Shown piece after piece: positions 45,129 to 56,935 of a stretch of DNA of 64,000 nt; the first letter of the stretch is position 1; every line of letters begins with the position of its first letter. Made by a program: the position numbers and the translations under genes. Location: positions 1,054,001 to 1,118,000 of the forward strand of contig CAJVGD010000002.1 in assembly GCA_910890315.1 (NCBI GenBank). The letters are read 5' to 3'. A model generated the notes under the pieces. It had not been told where the DNA came from, ran no database searches, and worked only from the letters and a program-made list of their open reading frames with translations. This DNA is from Serendipita indica DSM 11827 (Eukaryota; Basidiomycota; Agaricomycetes; Sebacinales; Serendipitaceae).

Positions 45129-46204
45129 ATGGCTGCATCACAGCCGTCGGTTGCTCAGCTCATAGCACGGCATTCAGGCAGTTCTACACCTGTAAATTTC
45201 TTAACCTTATTTTTGGTGCGTGTGACAAGTTGTCCGGTGTCAGCGCCAACCGGTCATTCAGAATCTTGGACCCGACAACGACGACGCCATGGGCCTCCTT
45301 TACCTCGTATCCACCATTGGAACGTGAGCTGCTGCGTCTTGGACAAGGAAACTCTGGCTGACCCGTCGACTAGTGGCCTATTAGGCTTTATATATCCTAG
45401 TTTTGCGACGTTCAAGCTGCTTGCAGCCAACCCGCGCGACAACGAGACACTCGAGAGCTGGCTCTTCTACTGGGTAGTCATTGGACTTGTTGCTGGCTTT
45501 GAGCAGCTAGGCGAATGGATTATCAACTGGTCAGTGATGTCGTGTGCCCAGTACGTGGCCCGTGCTCACCTAAATCTTACCAACAGGGCTCCTCTTTACT
45601 ATGAAGCCAAGTTCTTGTTTATTATCTGGCTCATCTCCCCAGGTACCCAAGTAAGGCTTCGTTCCTATCCATGACGGGATGGTCATTGACTTCGTCATAG
45701 GGGTCGACGTATATCTATCAGGCCTATGTTAAACCATTCTTTACAAAGAATACCGAGAACATTGACAAGGCCATCGCGTCGTCTCGAACCAACGCCATCG
45801 GATTCGTGCAGTCGTCGCTCCAGGCGCTTTGGGCGTTTATCATTGGCAGGCTCACCAACGCACAGCAAGCGGCAGCCCAGAACCAAGGACCAGCCCCAGG
45901 TCAACCAGGAAACCCGGCGCAAAACGGCCCGCTCCAGGGTATACTCGGACTCGCACAACAGATGGGACCCGCCGGTCTCGCTGCTTTGGGATCACTCCTG
46001 AACCCGGGTCAGAACAAGCAGGCTGCCAATCAGGCTGTCCAGCAACAGTCGTTCCCTAATCCAAACGCTACGCCACTGACAACGCCATTGCCCCCGTCCA
46101 ATCCTGGTACACCTGGAACGGATCTTCGTTATCGAGCACCTACTGGAGCGAACGGTCGTAATACGCCGCCACCAGCATTCCCCGTTCCTCAACATCAGAC
46201 GTGA
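45129..46204 (+). CDS. TB2/DP1/HVA22 (Yop1/REEP-like) ER-shaping membrane protein
   Basis: This is a reticulon-like hairpin protein that curves ER tubules. Exons are 45129-45191, 45262-45323, 45374-45529, 45587-45650 and 45701-46204, for 282 residues. The domain reads GLLGFIYPSFATFKLL, WLFYWVVIGLVAGFEQLGEW, then across an intron APLYYEAKFLFIIWLISPGTQ, GSTYIYQAYVKPFF and TNAIGFVQSSLQALWAFIIGR. That is the standard TB2/DP1 order. The C-terminal third is a Pro/Gln/Asn-rich disordered tail (QQAAAQNQGPAPGQPG, TPLTTPLPPSNPG). An in-frame ATG 24 nt upstream (45105) is an alternative start. Confidence 0.87.
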
Positions 46205-46861
46205 GACGCATGGATGAGTATGGACACATACACGAGAGAAGAGAGAAGAGACCAGAATATGGACGTTTCTTGAAGTTTTGTAGATTTCATTCTTACTCTG
46301 AATACCGATGGGATTCACAGAGTATGTGGACTGAATACAGCCGCTTAGACCCGACTTGATCCAGAGTGGTTTCAGGACTAGGGCAGTTTCTGTTTTATCC
46401 AAGACCCGTATCTGAGTTTCAAGCATATCCAGCGTGTACTGCCTCAATCAAGAAATTCTTCGGAGCGGTGACGACCTCTTGAGACGATGAGTTGTCTCGC
46501 TTCTTTGAATTTCTTGACTGATGCAGTACACATTTGGTATCATTGCACTCGTGTTATATGTTGCAGTTTCTATCACTGGCAAGGCGTCAAGCACGACGTA
46601 TTAACTTATCTGATTTGCACGATTCGAGCTGCCCGTGCGATCCGCCGCACACGTAATAGTTTATTTAATCTGTAACGATATATGCAATGCCCCAGTTGCC
46701 GCCTAGAATCCTGAACCGACACGCATTTCTTGGACGGCTATTCAATCCGGTGGGGCAAGGCTCTCAGCGTCTTGGCTTCCGTGTCATACTTAATCCCGGG
46801 CACTCAGTTCTCACATGCATTTCCGTTTTTCCCTCTATTTTGACGCATCTCGCCATTGGCC
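46205..46861. promoter_or_regulatory. Intergenic region before the KRE6/SKN1 gene
   Basis: 657 bases with no supportable gene: the 3' region of the Yop1-like gene, then the upstream region of the glucan protein, with ttatttaatct at about 46660 and a pyrimidine-rich tract (ttccgtttttccctctattttg, 46822-46843) 20-40 nt before the ATG. Confidence 0.4.
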
Positions 46862-49293
46862 ATGGCGTCGTATGCCTTTACAGCCCCGAACGCACGGAGC
46901 GAAGGTCGTGGATATGCTCCAAATTCACCAAACCAGCTTCCACAGTCTCCCTCCCGGCCATTGCTTGACCAGTCCAGTTGGGCTGGGCAGACGAGACAAG
47001 CCAAGTAAGACGCGTGTTATGTGCTCCTCTGCGGTACTTACTCCCTACCCACTCCCAGAGTATCCTCTGAAAGTAGTGAAGAACCCATGGTACGCGTCTT
47101 ACACACTCGCAAGACTCGAGCTGAACTTTGACCCTTCCAACCAGTCTAACCCTTTCCGACAAACAAGAGAGTCCGCCAGACAAGGAACATCGGATAAAGT
47201 AGGCTTCTCTTTTGATATCTGCAAAGTTCTGACCGTTCTAGTTCAACTTGGGGCCGGACCCGACTCGATGGGGAGCCGCGCTCTCGAACGACGTGCACGA
47301 ATACGACGACTATCTCCATAACCCGGACAAAGAGGACTCGAGTGGAACCATCTTCACCCTTCGAGGCCTTGCAAATCTCGGGTGTCTGGCAATCCTGGCG
47401 ATCGGTCTCGTGATGTTGTTCGCTGGATATCCGCTCATCACATACATCCTAAAGAAAGATATGGACAACCTGGGAGGATTTAACCTAGGAGGCATCAATT
47501 CTACAGGCCAGGTTATGCAGACCATGTTCGGTCAGTTCAAACCGATGATTTTTCTTCCCTTTATTAACAAATGCCCCAGGTCTGATCGACAAAGATACGC
47601 CTCAGGACGCCATGACTTACACCTCTGCTGAAGACGGGACGCAATGGCAGTTGGTCTTTTCAGACGAATTTAACGTCGACGGTAGAACGTTTTGGCCAGG
47701 AGACGACCCGTACTGGGAGGCGGTGGACTTACACTACTGTATGTCGGTTTGCTTGGCTGGGTCTTGGATGACGTTGACACGGCTCGCAAAGGGGGCACAA
47801 ATAACCTCGAATGGTACACACCGGATCAACTCACAACGGTTAATGGCAATCTGGAAATTACGCTCGAACGGAGAGCTATCCGCGGTATGCAGTACGCAGG
47901 TAAGGCTACCACCTGGTCGATTGTGTCGTTTACTGAGCTTCGCAGGCGGCATGATGAGTACATGGAATAAGTTCTGCTTCACAGGAGGCATTCTTGTGAG
48001 CAGCGTTGTTCTCCCTGGTCGATCAGACGTCTATGGACTTTGGGTAAGCACTCGCATTTTGTCACAAAATTTAAGACAAAGCAAGGCAATTCCAAAGCCT
48101 AAATTGCTTGGTCTTGGTTTTGCGACACAACACGGATCATGACTTAGGCTGACCTGGAATAGCCTGCTGTTTGGACGATGGGCAATCTCGGCCGTGCTGG
48201 CTACGGAGCTACTGCAGATGGAATGTGGCCATATGTGCGTATATACAACAACTTTGAGGCTCACGCTCATAACTGGTACAGACCTACGAAGCATGCGACG
48301 TTGGTACACTTCCTAACCAGACCCTCAATGGCCAGCCATCAGCTGCGTTGACCACTGGTGACGAATGGTACGAAGGAACGTTGTCCTATCTTCCTGGCCA
48401 GCGACTTTCTGCATGCACATGTCCTGGCGAACCACATCCTGGTCCACAGAACCGCGATGGGACATATGTCGGGCGATCCGCTCCTGAAATCGACGTGCTA
48501 GAAGCGCAAGTATCAGAGGCAGACCGTATTGGTCACGTATCTCAATCTGTACGTCCTCCTTGACCTTGCAAAGCAAATCTTGATGACACTCGTTTAGGGA
48601 CAATTTGCCCCATACGACGCATACTATGCATGGAACAATGCGACCTATGCAGAAATTTACGACCCAACGGTGTCGCATCTCAATCTGTATCGAGGATCAG
48701 TCTACCAGCAAGCCGCTTCGGTCATCTCGACAACGAATCAAGATTGCTACGAGTTTAACGGTGGATGTCACTCTGTATACGGCTTCGAGTACAAGGAGGG
48801 ATACGAGGAGGACGGCGCTTATATCACTTGGATCAACGATGGCAAGAAGGCGTGGCGAATGGGTGCAGGAGGCGTAGGGCCAAACCCGCTCACCCAAGTG
48901 GCAGCAAGACCGATTCCCAAGGAGCCGATGGTGAGCGTTCAATTCGACTGCGAGGTGGCTGCGCATTAACTTGCGACTCAGTATATCATCCTCAACTTGG
49001 GAATGTCTGAAAACTTTGGAGATGTCGACTATGTGAATCTCCAGTTCCCGACCAAGATGCTCGTCGACTATGTTCGTGTTTATCAGCACCCTGATAGGAT
49101 CAATATTGGCTGCGACCCACCGTCTCATCCCACGACAAACTACATTGAACACTACATCGAGGCGTATACGAATCCTAACCTGACTGTAAGTTATCCTGTC
49201 GATTCTCAGTTTTATACTGACTTTGGCCAGACCTGGGAGGACGACTATGGCCAACCACGCGTCAAGAATAGACTGATTGACGAATGCACATAG
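46862..49293 (+). CDS. KRE6: Beta-1,6-glucan synthesis-associated protein (KRE6/SKN1, GH16-type)
   Basis: This is a type II membrane protein of the secretory pathway needed for cell-wall beta-1,6-glucan. The soluble N-terminus [15 protein letters not shown] runs over short exons (including 31- and 54-nt ones) to [16 protein letters not shown]. One membrane span follows ([20 protein letters not shown]). The GH16 domain then reads [82 protein letters not shown], the catalytic-type EIDVLEAQ at about 48487, and [19 protein letters not shown]. It ends [11 protein letters not shown]. All joins are in frame. Whether it hydrolyses or transglycosylates glucan is not shown by sequence. Confidence 0.93.
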
Positions 49294-49900
49294 ATGATTG
49301 TCACATGGCTTGTCGTCGCGTCCTTTCTCTCTGCTCTTCGTACTCTACGAACTCTTGGTCCCATTGAGAGACCGTCTGTCACATTCGTGTACCTATTCTA
49401 CTATGCAGAATCATAGATCAGTGCAAAAGCATATCAGTTCGCAAGATGTCGCCGGAGTGCCAAACAAACAAACGCACCATGGACCCGATCACATCCCTTC
49501 ATTACTGGCTCACTATGAGCGAAGAGCACCCTCGCTCGAGCACAATTTAGAACATATTTGACCATTGCGCCTCGCTGTCATCTGTACAGCCTGCATTATA
49601 ATTTGTCTCTCGTTCTAAATTGTCGCTGCCATTGCACACCATCGCCGCATAGAGGATGCTGGATCTATAGTGTAATGATGATAGCTGCAACTCTAAGGCC
49701 CACGGGTTTGAGAAAAGAACACAAGTTCATTGATACCCAGTGGAGTCTCTTTGACTCTCTGCTCCCGCGACCACCATCGAGTGGTGGGGTGCCTCGGTGT
49801 TTGAGAGGACCTCTTGGAGAGCCCGGTGCCTGTCATAGTACTCGGAGTATTGAGATTGCAGCCATTTTTCAGCTTTCTCCGCGTCTCTCTTCGAGATTAC

Positions 49901-50009
49901 TGTGACGACAATGAGGCTGGGTCCAAGAGGTTAGATTGACTACAGACCTGTGACGACAATGAGGCTGGGTCCAAGAGGTGAGAACCTCTTGGGTGCCCAT
50001 TGTCGTCAC
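49901..50009. repeat. 31-bp direct repeat with an adjoining inverted copy
   Basis: A perfect 31-bp direct repeat (starts tgtgacgacaatg, ends ccaagaggt) lies at 49901-49931 and 49949-49979. An imperfect inverted copy follows at 49984-50009 (acctcttggg...attgtcgtcac). The second copy and the inverted one can pair as a hairpin with a 4-nt loop between them. Similar short motifs (atcatcgag) recur at about 50022, 50099 and 50130. Confidence 0.8.
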
Positions 50010-50298
50010 CTATGTACATATATCATCGAGTCACAAACCACAATTACGACTGTCTGTGAGGCTTTGCTTTGCTCGTGTGGTACAAAGTCGCAGTGCGATA
50101 TCATCGAGCCAAAGTCGTCATGCTGTACCATCGAGTCAAGGTCTTTGTGCGCAACCGGAGGGGCGGGAAGGGAAGGCTCGTATACTCGAGCACGTCTGGC
50201 CTCCAACGCGGCCTGCACTGCATCGCCGGCGTTTGGAGTTGTTTATTCCGCCTCTGGAAGATCCAGGGTCAGTCCATTGGCAATATGCAGACGTTTGG

Positions 50299-50646
50299 AC
50301 TCACATAATACTGGCGACAACTGCCACACCATTCTATCGCATCGGAACCAGGTTTACGGGGATCGGTAGACCTGGCGAGATGCCGACACGGCGATCGCAG
50401 CACGTGCAGAACTCCGAGTGCTGATTGCGTGAGTTCCGTCTACACTCTAGTTTGGCTTTCATATCGGGCGTCCTCACCCATTTGTTCACGTCCTGCACAG
50501 TCCAAGGAGAGTCCAGTAATATGTACACGGTGCCACTCACCCAGTATTTGCGACAAGTCGCACAACATTCGATGATATCTGAGTCACCATTTTGAGGATC
50601 TGCTCCAGTGGGCAGGACGCCGTCGCGCCGGCGGCAGCATGTGCAG
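50299..50646 (-). repeat. Diverged tandem duplication of a Cys-rich module (period about 236 bp)
   Basis: Two modules of about 111 bp at 50535-50646 and 50299-50409 align on the minus strand. Both begin near ctgcac(a/g)tgctgc and both end in gaatg(t/g)tgtg...ttgtcgc followed by gtgagt, a possible shared splice donor. The first encodes CTCCRRR...ECCATCRKYW in one open frame. The second has CTCCDRR and EWCGSCRQYY in different frames with a stop between, so it is more decayed. Confidence 0.6.
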
Positions 50647-51922
50647 CGCTGGGATCGCTGGGTGGCGGATAAGACCTGGAGTAGCCCATTATCAGGTACG
50701 ACAGGAGCGCAGCTATGCGTTCTTCTGAAATTTATCGACAATAGCCCAATTATTCTGTGGGCGTACTCTTGCCTATCTCTCAAGAGCGCTTTGCAGTATA
50801 GCCGTGAGTTAGAGCTCAATGTCGTTATCAGTGCAAATTCAAGCCACAGAGCCCCATTTGATACAAGTAGATTGCTTGTGCACATACTATGCGACTTCTG
50901 GGGATAGAACGTATCTTTTAAAATGTACTGGTAAAGCGGCAGATGACTCGCCATTTTCTTGCTGAGCTCCAAGTTGGTGCATCATATCAATTGAATCGAC
51001 GAGGCTTTGGTGAATGCCGGCGAGTATGAGGGAAAATGGCCACTCTGGTCCTGAATCTTGATTGAGTCAACTCCCATGACTTGGCGATTAATCCCGGTGA
51101 CTGGTATCAGGAGGTGGAGGTGAGAATCTGAACTGGTCAGGCTCAGGAGCTTTGCCTGATCCTGTCTCCTCATTGTCCATGGAGTTGGCAATCAACTCGA
51201 GATTCATCAAGTAAAGTAACTGAAAGTCCGTGGAGACGCAAGTTCTTCCACACTTTCTACCTTCTGGCACTCCCGAACGCTCCTTTGACGACAAATACCC
51301 CGTTGGCCTTGTTCTGCGCCTGCACTTGGACAGCCCTGGCACGGTTGCGCTCCTTCTCCTATGCGGAGAGTACACTAGGCGGCACTATTGACGGTGTGCT
51401 TGTTGCCGCGATGTCTTCCGACTTGGGCTTCCATAGCCAGTTACATCCCACGCAGCATCTTGTCCGATTATCGGGCGGGAATGAGGGTTCCTTGTCCTCG
51501 ACAGGCAGTCAAATTGTGTATCGTTGTTGGGGGAAGTGACAGCCGCACGTTGTCAATGAAGACGACGATCTCCTCAGGGAGAACAAAGGGGCACTCGCCC
51601 GCGAATCATGCGTTCAAACTGTCGGAGAAGAGTGAGCAAAGCAATAGCTCCGGGAAGTGGCCCACCTCAGCGAGGAAAATTGAGGCTATTGGTGCCATTA
51701 GACAAGGAGCAATAGAGTTGGAGCGCTCGTTGACTCGCCACTCATTGCCGCTGTCGTCTCTGGCAACTTGCAGTGATCATGCTCGGCCCTTGCACAAACT
51801 CAAGTCCCATAAGAGATCGTCCGCTAACTTCATGTAACTAGTCTAATATTCAGAATCACATATCAGTGCAAACCGTATCAGTTGACTGGCTAGCGCCCCC
51901 AAACTCTCATTCCACCACGACT

Positions 51923-53526
51923 ATGGACCTACCCCCGGCTGAATCGACACGCCCATTAAGGCTGCTATCACTAGGTATAATCTCATATACTTTCAACGCA
52001 TCTGAATTCTGAGGATTTGGTACTAGATGGTGGCGGAATCAGAGGCTTTTCCGAGTATTGTACACTTAATATTCAATGGGGTTGCTAAGATGCTGCAAAG
52101 ATTAAAAATCTTGCAAGTTATTATGCACAAGATCAAGTGGGATAAGCAACTTGATGAAACCCCGCTGCCCTGCGACTATTTTGTTGAGTGACATTCTGTC
52201 GATTCTATCCGAGGCTCATCCATTCTTCAGGACCTGATTGGAGGTACGACCTCTATCCGCGCCTTCCAGAGAGATCTTGATGAGCCCAGGTACATCTACA
52301 GGGGGAATTATCTCCATCTTATTAGGAAGGTTACGTCTCTCAGTGGAAGATTGCTTGGACATATACGCAAGTCTATCTCGTAAAGTCTTCAAGAATGAGC
52401 GGTTCGGCAAGGGCTTCTTCCAGTCAAAGTTTGACCATACAATCTTGGAAGAAGTCATCAAAATTGAACTCAAGAAGATTAAGAAGCGCACAAGACGGCA
52501 CGAGACTGGGCAGGACGTACCTCTGGGTGGCGGCGATAGCGATGGAGAAGAACCAAGCGGCGTGCCGACTGACTCTGCATCGCACATACGCGTGCGACCG
52601 AGGAGACCTGGTTCTCCTGATATCCAAGAGGGCATCGAGGCGAGAATGTTGGACACCTACGACCGTGCGTGCAAAGCGTTTGTAATGTTTGATATGTGAC
52701 GGCATATCTTGGCTTTTAACCTGGAGGACAGGTTTGTTTCCGCTACACCTGGTATTGATGTCCAGCGTGACCAGCCAAAGCTCTTCCGAACTTATCAGAG
52801 CCGTGAGACCAACGCTGTACCAGATTGCAAAATTTGGGAAGCTATCCGTGCTACTTCTGCCGCTCCTACCTTCTTCGACTCGATCACAATCAACGACCTT
52901 ACGGTTTGCCAACCTTTGTGCTCTTGCTCGAGTTGACACACACTCCAGTACGTCGATGGTGGATTTGGTTGTAATAACCCTTGTAGGTGATCTAAGAGAT
53001 ATGGACCAGGCTAATGATCGCAGGTATCGAGGTGTACGAAGAAGCCCGCAAAATCTGGCCCAACCGGGAGATTGGCGTGATCCTCAGTCTCGGAACGGGG
53101 ATGCCAAAGGTTCTTTCAATAGACAATCCATCTTACTTTGACCAGTGGTGGCCTCGACCATGGGTACAGGTCCTGGAGAGGTACATTTCCATCGGGTCGG
53201 TGGACTGTGCTGACTAGTCGTTTAGGATTGCAACACAGTGTGATGCAACTCACCAGGAGATGTATCGCAAAAGGGAGCTCAGAGGCAAATACTTTCGCTT
53301 CAATGTGCAGCAAGGACTTCAGAGCGTCTCGCTAGCCGAATGGGACAAACTGGGCGAGGTCGGAACGCATACAGAGCAGTACATGCGAGACGCGGACATA
53401 GTCCCGAAACTCAACCAAGCAGTCGAGTGCATTCTCGCTGTGGAAACTGATCCTGGAGTTGGCACGGATGACGAGGAACAGCAGGAACCTCCAAGTTACT
53501 CTCGAGCAATTTCGCTGTATCGTTGA
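51923..53526 (+). CDS. Patatin-like phospholipase
   Basis: This is a Ser-Asp dyad lipase of the patatin family. Exons are 51923-51974, 52027-52054, 52101-52182, a 13-nt exon 52231-52243, 52290-52681, from 52732, and later ones. The joins give LRLLSLDGGGIRGFSELKIL (oxyanion DGGGIRG). Then comes CDYFDLIGGTSTGGIISILL, with the nucleophile Ser in GTSTG created by the 13-nt exon. LGRLRLSVEDCLDIYASL, KLFRTYQSRE, AIRATSAAPTFFD and YVDGGFGCNNP with the catalytic Asp (DGG) follow, then VILSLGTG and a helical C-terminus. Open reading over all these splices argues that it is functional. The substrate (phospholipid or acylglycerol) is not determinable. Confidence 0.82.
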
Positions 53527-53674
53527 TCTTTTCTCTGGGAATACATATTGTGGTTGTTTTTTTCTCGAGGGGTTGGTCCCTCCGCGACCGAGTGGCCAGC
53601 GATCAATTCATTTAATCTTGGCTACCGACTACGACATCGCTGAGCTCACCGCGTCCAAAACGACGACGACAACG

Positions 53675-54612
53675 ATGGAGGCTCTATCAAACTCGACAAT
53701 AACAACACCACCATCAACGACGCCGTCGATTGGAGACAGCGAGTCGTCCGCAGCTGCGCTATACCAGGCGTTTTTGATGATTCTGGCGTCGGAGATTGGC
53801 GACAAGACATTTCTGATCGCTGCCATATTATCTATGCGTCATCCCCGTCTCGTCGTCTTTCTCGGCGCGTTCTCTAGTTTGGCCGTGATGAGCTTGCTGA
53901 GTGCTGGCATGGGCCACGTCCTTCCGAGTCTCTTCCTACCACGCAAATGGACACAGATGGGTGCTGCCATTTTATTCTTCTGGTTCGGGATCAAGATGGC
54001 CAAGGAGGGCTGGGAGATGGAGGCAGGCAATGCAAAAGTACAAGAGGAGATAAAGGAGGTTGAGGAAGAGCTCGAAGAGGAAGGAGAAGGTCACCAATTA
54101 CGTCCAATCAAAGGGGATAGGGACGAAGAGGAATGCGTAGAGGCGGCAGGCACGCCCTCAAAATCTACGTTCAAGCGACGACGCGGGTTTGGGTCAAGCG
54201 TAAAGGAGGGTGCCCACAATTTTGCTTCACTCTTCCTTGGACCAGTGTTTGTGCAGGCGTTTGTGCTCACATTCTTGGGCGAATGGGGAGACCGCAGCCA
54301 AATCGCCACGATTGCTCTGGCAGCCGCTCACGTATGCTTGCCATTTTCGATATATCAGCACGCTGACCAGATCTTCTCATTGTAGAATGTATACGTTGTT
54401 ACACTAGGGACTGTAGTCGGCCATAGTTTGTGCACCGCTGTAGCAGTCATTGGAGGACGGTGGATATCCACTATGATCTCCATAAAGCATGGTACGTCTT
54501 CAATATATGTGCTGCTATAGTACTGACGCATGTAGTCACTTTGGGAGGGGCCGTCCTCTTCGTCCTCTTTGGATTAATATACCTGCGGGAGTCGCTATTT
54601 GGTGCAGAGTAA
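53675..54612 (+). CDS. GDT1: GDT1/TMEM165-family Mn2+/Ca2+ transporter (UPF0016)
   Basis: Three exons (53675-54331, 54386-54491, 54536-54612) give 279 residues. The two family motifs are present: MILASEIGDKTFLIAAILSM in the first half and FVLTFLGEWGDRSQIATIAL in the second (both E-x-G-D-(K/R)-(T/S)). Six membrane segments are visible. The central loop is acidic (EVEEELEEEGEG) and precedes a basic stretch (KRRRGF). The N-terminus is Thr/Ser-rich without a clear cleavable signal. The yeast homologue is a Golgi Mn2+/Ca2+-H+ exchanger. It lies in tandem 148 bp after the patatin stop. Confidence 0.92.
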
Positions 54613-55055
54613 TACACGCTGTCGATTGCTAATTTATGTCTCAGTAGTATTCGCATAGATCTACGCGCCTTGTCTAATCACCCATTCTGCAGTGGCGATC
54701 ACCACAGAGAGCGTCTCTACAAACATTCTAATTACAAAATTCGTACAGCCTGATCGATTATGCAGACGCGCGTACCTCGATTGTTCAGAGCCACTGGCCT
54801 TGCCTCGCGCCGGCGATATTATAGCGCTCAATTTGACCGCCTGAGAAGCGGCTCCTCGCTCACTCGGCAGCCTGGTTCCGGAGCTATTTCACCAATAAAC
54901 CCGTCGGGTCCCTCGTACATAAGCCACGTTGGGTTATAAGGCAGACCCAAACCTTGACTCTGGTCCCTTCCCACCGAAAGGTTCTTGTGAATCCCGCAGC
55001 AGAGAGTCGCTTATAAGCGCGCCCCTCGCGTTCTTTCTACTTTCTTTTCTTCAAG
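54613..55055. promoter_or_regulatory. Promoter region of the first 8-Cys surface protein
   Basis: 443 bases without a gene. It is GC-rich in the middle, then has cttataagcgcgcccctcgcg at about 55010-55030 with a possible TATA (tataag) about 45 nt before the ATG, followed by a pyrimidine-rich leader (ttctttctactttcttttctt). Confidence 0.45.
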
Positions 55056-56622
55056 ATGGCCTCCATTGCCATTCTTTTCTTCTCTGTGCTGCTCCTGCAT
55101 AGACCCATTGTGAATGGAGAAGCGTTGGCAAGTCTGCAGCTTATATCTGAGGGAAGGGAGCTTACACCCGTGTAGACCAACGCGACCTGCGCGACCTCTT
55201 TCAGCTGGATGTCGAACAGCGTCGGCCACTCTCCTTGCCTAGTTGCAGCAGAATTGCAATCACTGTGCTCTGGAGGAGGTATATTTTTGCATCTTCATGT
55301 CCGACTTACCCGGTAACTTTCCTTCTGTTTATAGACTGGACAGTACCTGCACTACCGCATCTTCCTAATGGAGATAGGCAAGCTTACAATTCACCCGATG
55401 CCTCGAATAGGAACGTTTGTATATGGTGAGTGAGCCGGCCTCGCCGTCTCCGTCTTGGACGGGGCTGAAATTCTCTGAAGTTCGTGGGCGGTGTACAACT
55501 TGATGAGCGCCTGTGCAGCTTGTCAAGATGGTGGATGGAGATCGTATGTGTGATTTTATTGTGTTTCAGGGTGACTTATGCACCGGACCAGGTGGCCCGT
55601 GTGGTCAACTGCCTGTGGCGCGTCGGAGAACTTGGTGGCTGCACAGGCGTACGTAGTCATATCATTAACAGCAGAATTACACTAAACCCCGTGGATCCAG
55701 GTTTCCCTCACAGATTACGATCCCGAGTACGACGTTGATTCCGATTTATGCAGCGAAAGACCCATCGTCCTGGACAGCCTCCTCATTTAATGTAACTGAA
55801 GCGAAATTTGTTGGATCTGGAGACTTTACCCAGACTTCCTCTGCCTCTACGCAGTCAAGTACGACCTCACCCACTTTGTCACCAACAACCACTCCATCTG
55901 GTCAAACATCTACCCATACTGGAGCAATAGTTGGTGGAGTTCTTGGAGGTGTGCTCGGGATACTACTACTCGCTCTTCTGGCTGTATTTCTTCTGTGCCC
56001 GTCTCTCCTTTCAAGGCGTCGTTCGGAAGCGGAACCGGCGATGACACAAAACTCAAACCTCGTACCCAGAAGTAACCCAGTATCAACATACACGACGTCG
56101 GCTCCTCCGCATTCGGAACGAATGGTTCCCCAACCGCCCTTTGCGAGCCAACCCACATTCCAACATCCCACGGCCAACTATTCGTCTACATCAATATTCG
56201 GCTCTCATCAGCCGTACTATCAGCACTCGCTACTGGCGTCCGACGTTCCTTCATTATCATCTCCGCCTCGGACGGACGAGCGCAGTTTTATGACAGATCC
56301 GTCAAACAGGTCCATCAGCGTATATTCGGCACCCGTAGCGCAGCACATTCCGACGAGAGTCGAGCTTTCACGGCAAAATTCGTCCCAAAGCTCAACATAT
56401 CCGCTGCTTGGGCCCAACCACTCGTTGGGCCGACAATACCACGCTGGAACTGTCGAGGGGAGTTTAGCGAGTGGAGAAGATATTGAAAGGAGCTCGACTA
56501 TGTCTCCTGCCGCATCTTCCATCTTTGAGGCTGCGCCTCCCTATCGCCCGCCAGAGTCTACAACTCCGCGGTTGCCCAACATAGATAGTAAACCTCATCT
56601 GGAGACTGTAGTCGAGCAGTAA
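55056..56622 (+). CDS. 8-Cys ectodomain single-TM protein, copy A
   Basis: This has a signal peptide of about 20 residues (ending VNGEAL), then a compact ectodomain with eight cysteines: NATC, SPCLVAAELQSLC, NVCIC, SACAAC and STAC. A Thr/Ser stalk, one TM span (GAIVGGVLGGVLGILLLALL) and a long Ser/Pro-rich cytoplasmic tail with no domain follow. Early exons are 55056-55127, 55176-55278 and from 55335. Intron 1 starts with a perfect GC donor (gcaagt). Splicing gives WRSWPVWSTACGASENL and then FPSQITIPSTTLIPIYAAKD, colinear with copy B. I know this layout from basidiomycete proteomes only as hypothetical proteins. A surface receptor or wall sensor is inference. Confidence 0.75.
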
Positions 56623-56935
56623 TGTATTTCGTTTGTTTCAGCCTTGAATACTGGACCATGAAGGCAGGGCACTGCCTGCATTCAAGACCCTGTGAATGTG
56701 GCTCAACGATCACTAAATGTAGGCCGTACTTGCGTCCCTTCTTTGTCACCGCTTTTGTCCATGGCACTTTGCATAAAAATATAGCGCTCTGGCGATGGCC
56801 CAACGTACCACAGGGTCTACTTCCCTCCCGTTCTCTTCGAGCTCAAAATCTCGTTTATTCGAGATAAAACACGCGGGTGGTTTGAACTATCTGGAAGGTC
56901 TTTGCGGCACCCCCAAATTGTCTGATTAGGAGACG
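56623..56935. promoter_or_regulatory. Spacer between the two tandem 8-Cys genes
   Basis: 313 bases between copy A's stop and copy B's ATG. It must hold A's 3' UTR and B's promoter. A TATA-like ataaaaatatag lies at 56773-56784, well upstream of the ATG. No gene is seen. Confidence 0.4.

Larger units (their letters stand above)
49294..51922. other. 2.6-kb gene-poor region with decayed repeats and Cys-rich coding remnants
   Basis: No intact gene is supportable. The minus strand between about 51380 and 50006 has scattered coding-like pieces with Cys pairs (QRCTCCRRRDGVLP, ECCATCRKYW, FCTCCDRRVGISP, RCCVGCNWLWKPK) but they are broken by stops and frame changes. Two of them form a tandem duplication and the left part contains a direct plus inverted repeat (separate entries). 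Most likely this is a relic of a duplicated, now decaying gene; a highly spliced real gene cannot be excluded. Confidence 0.35.
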
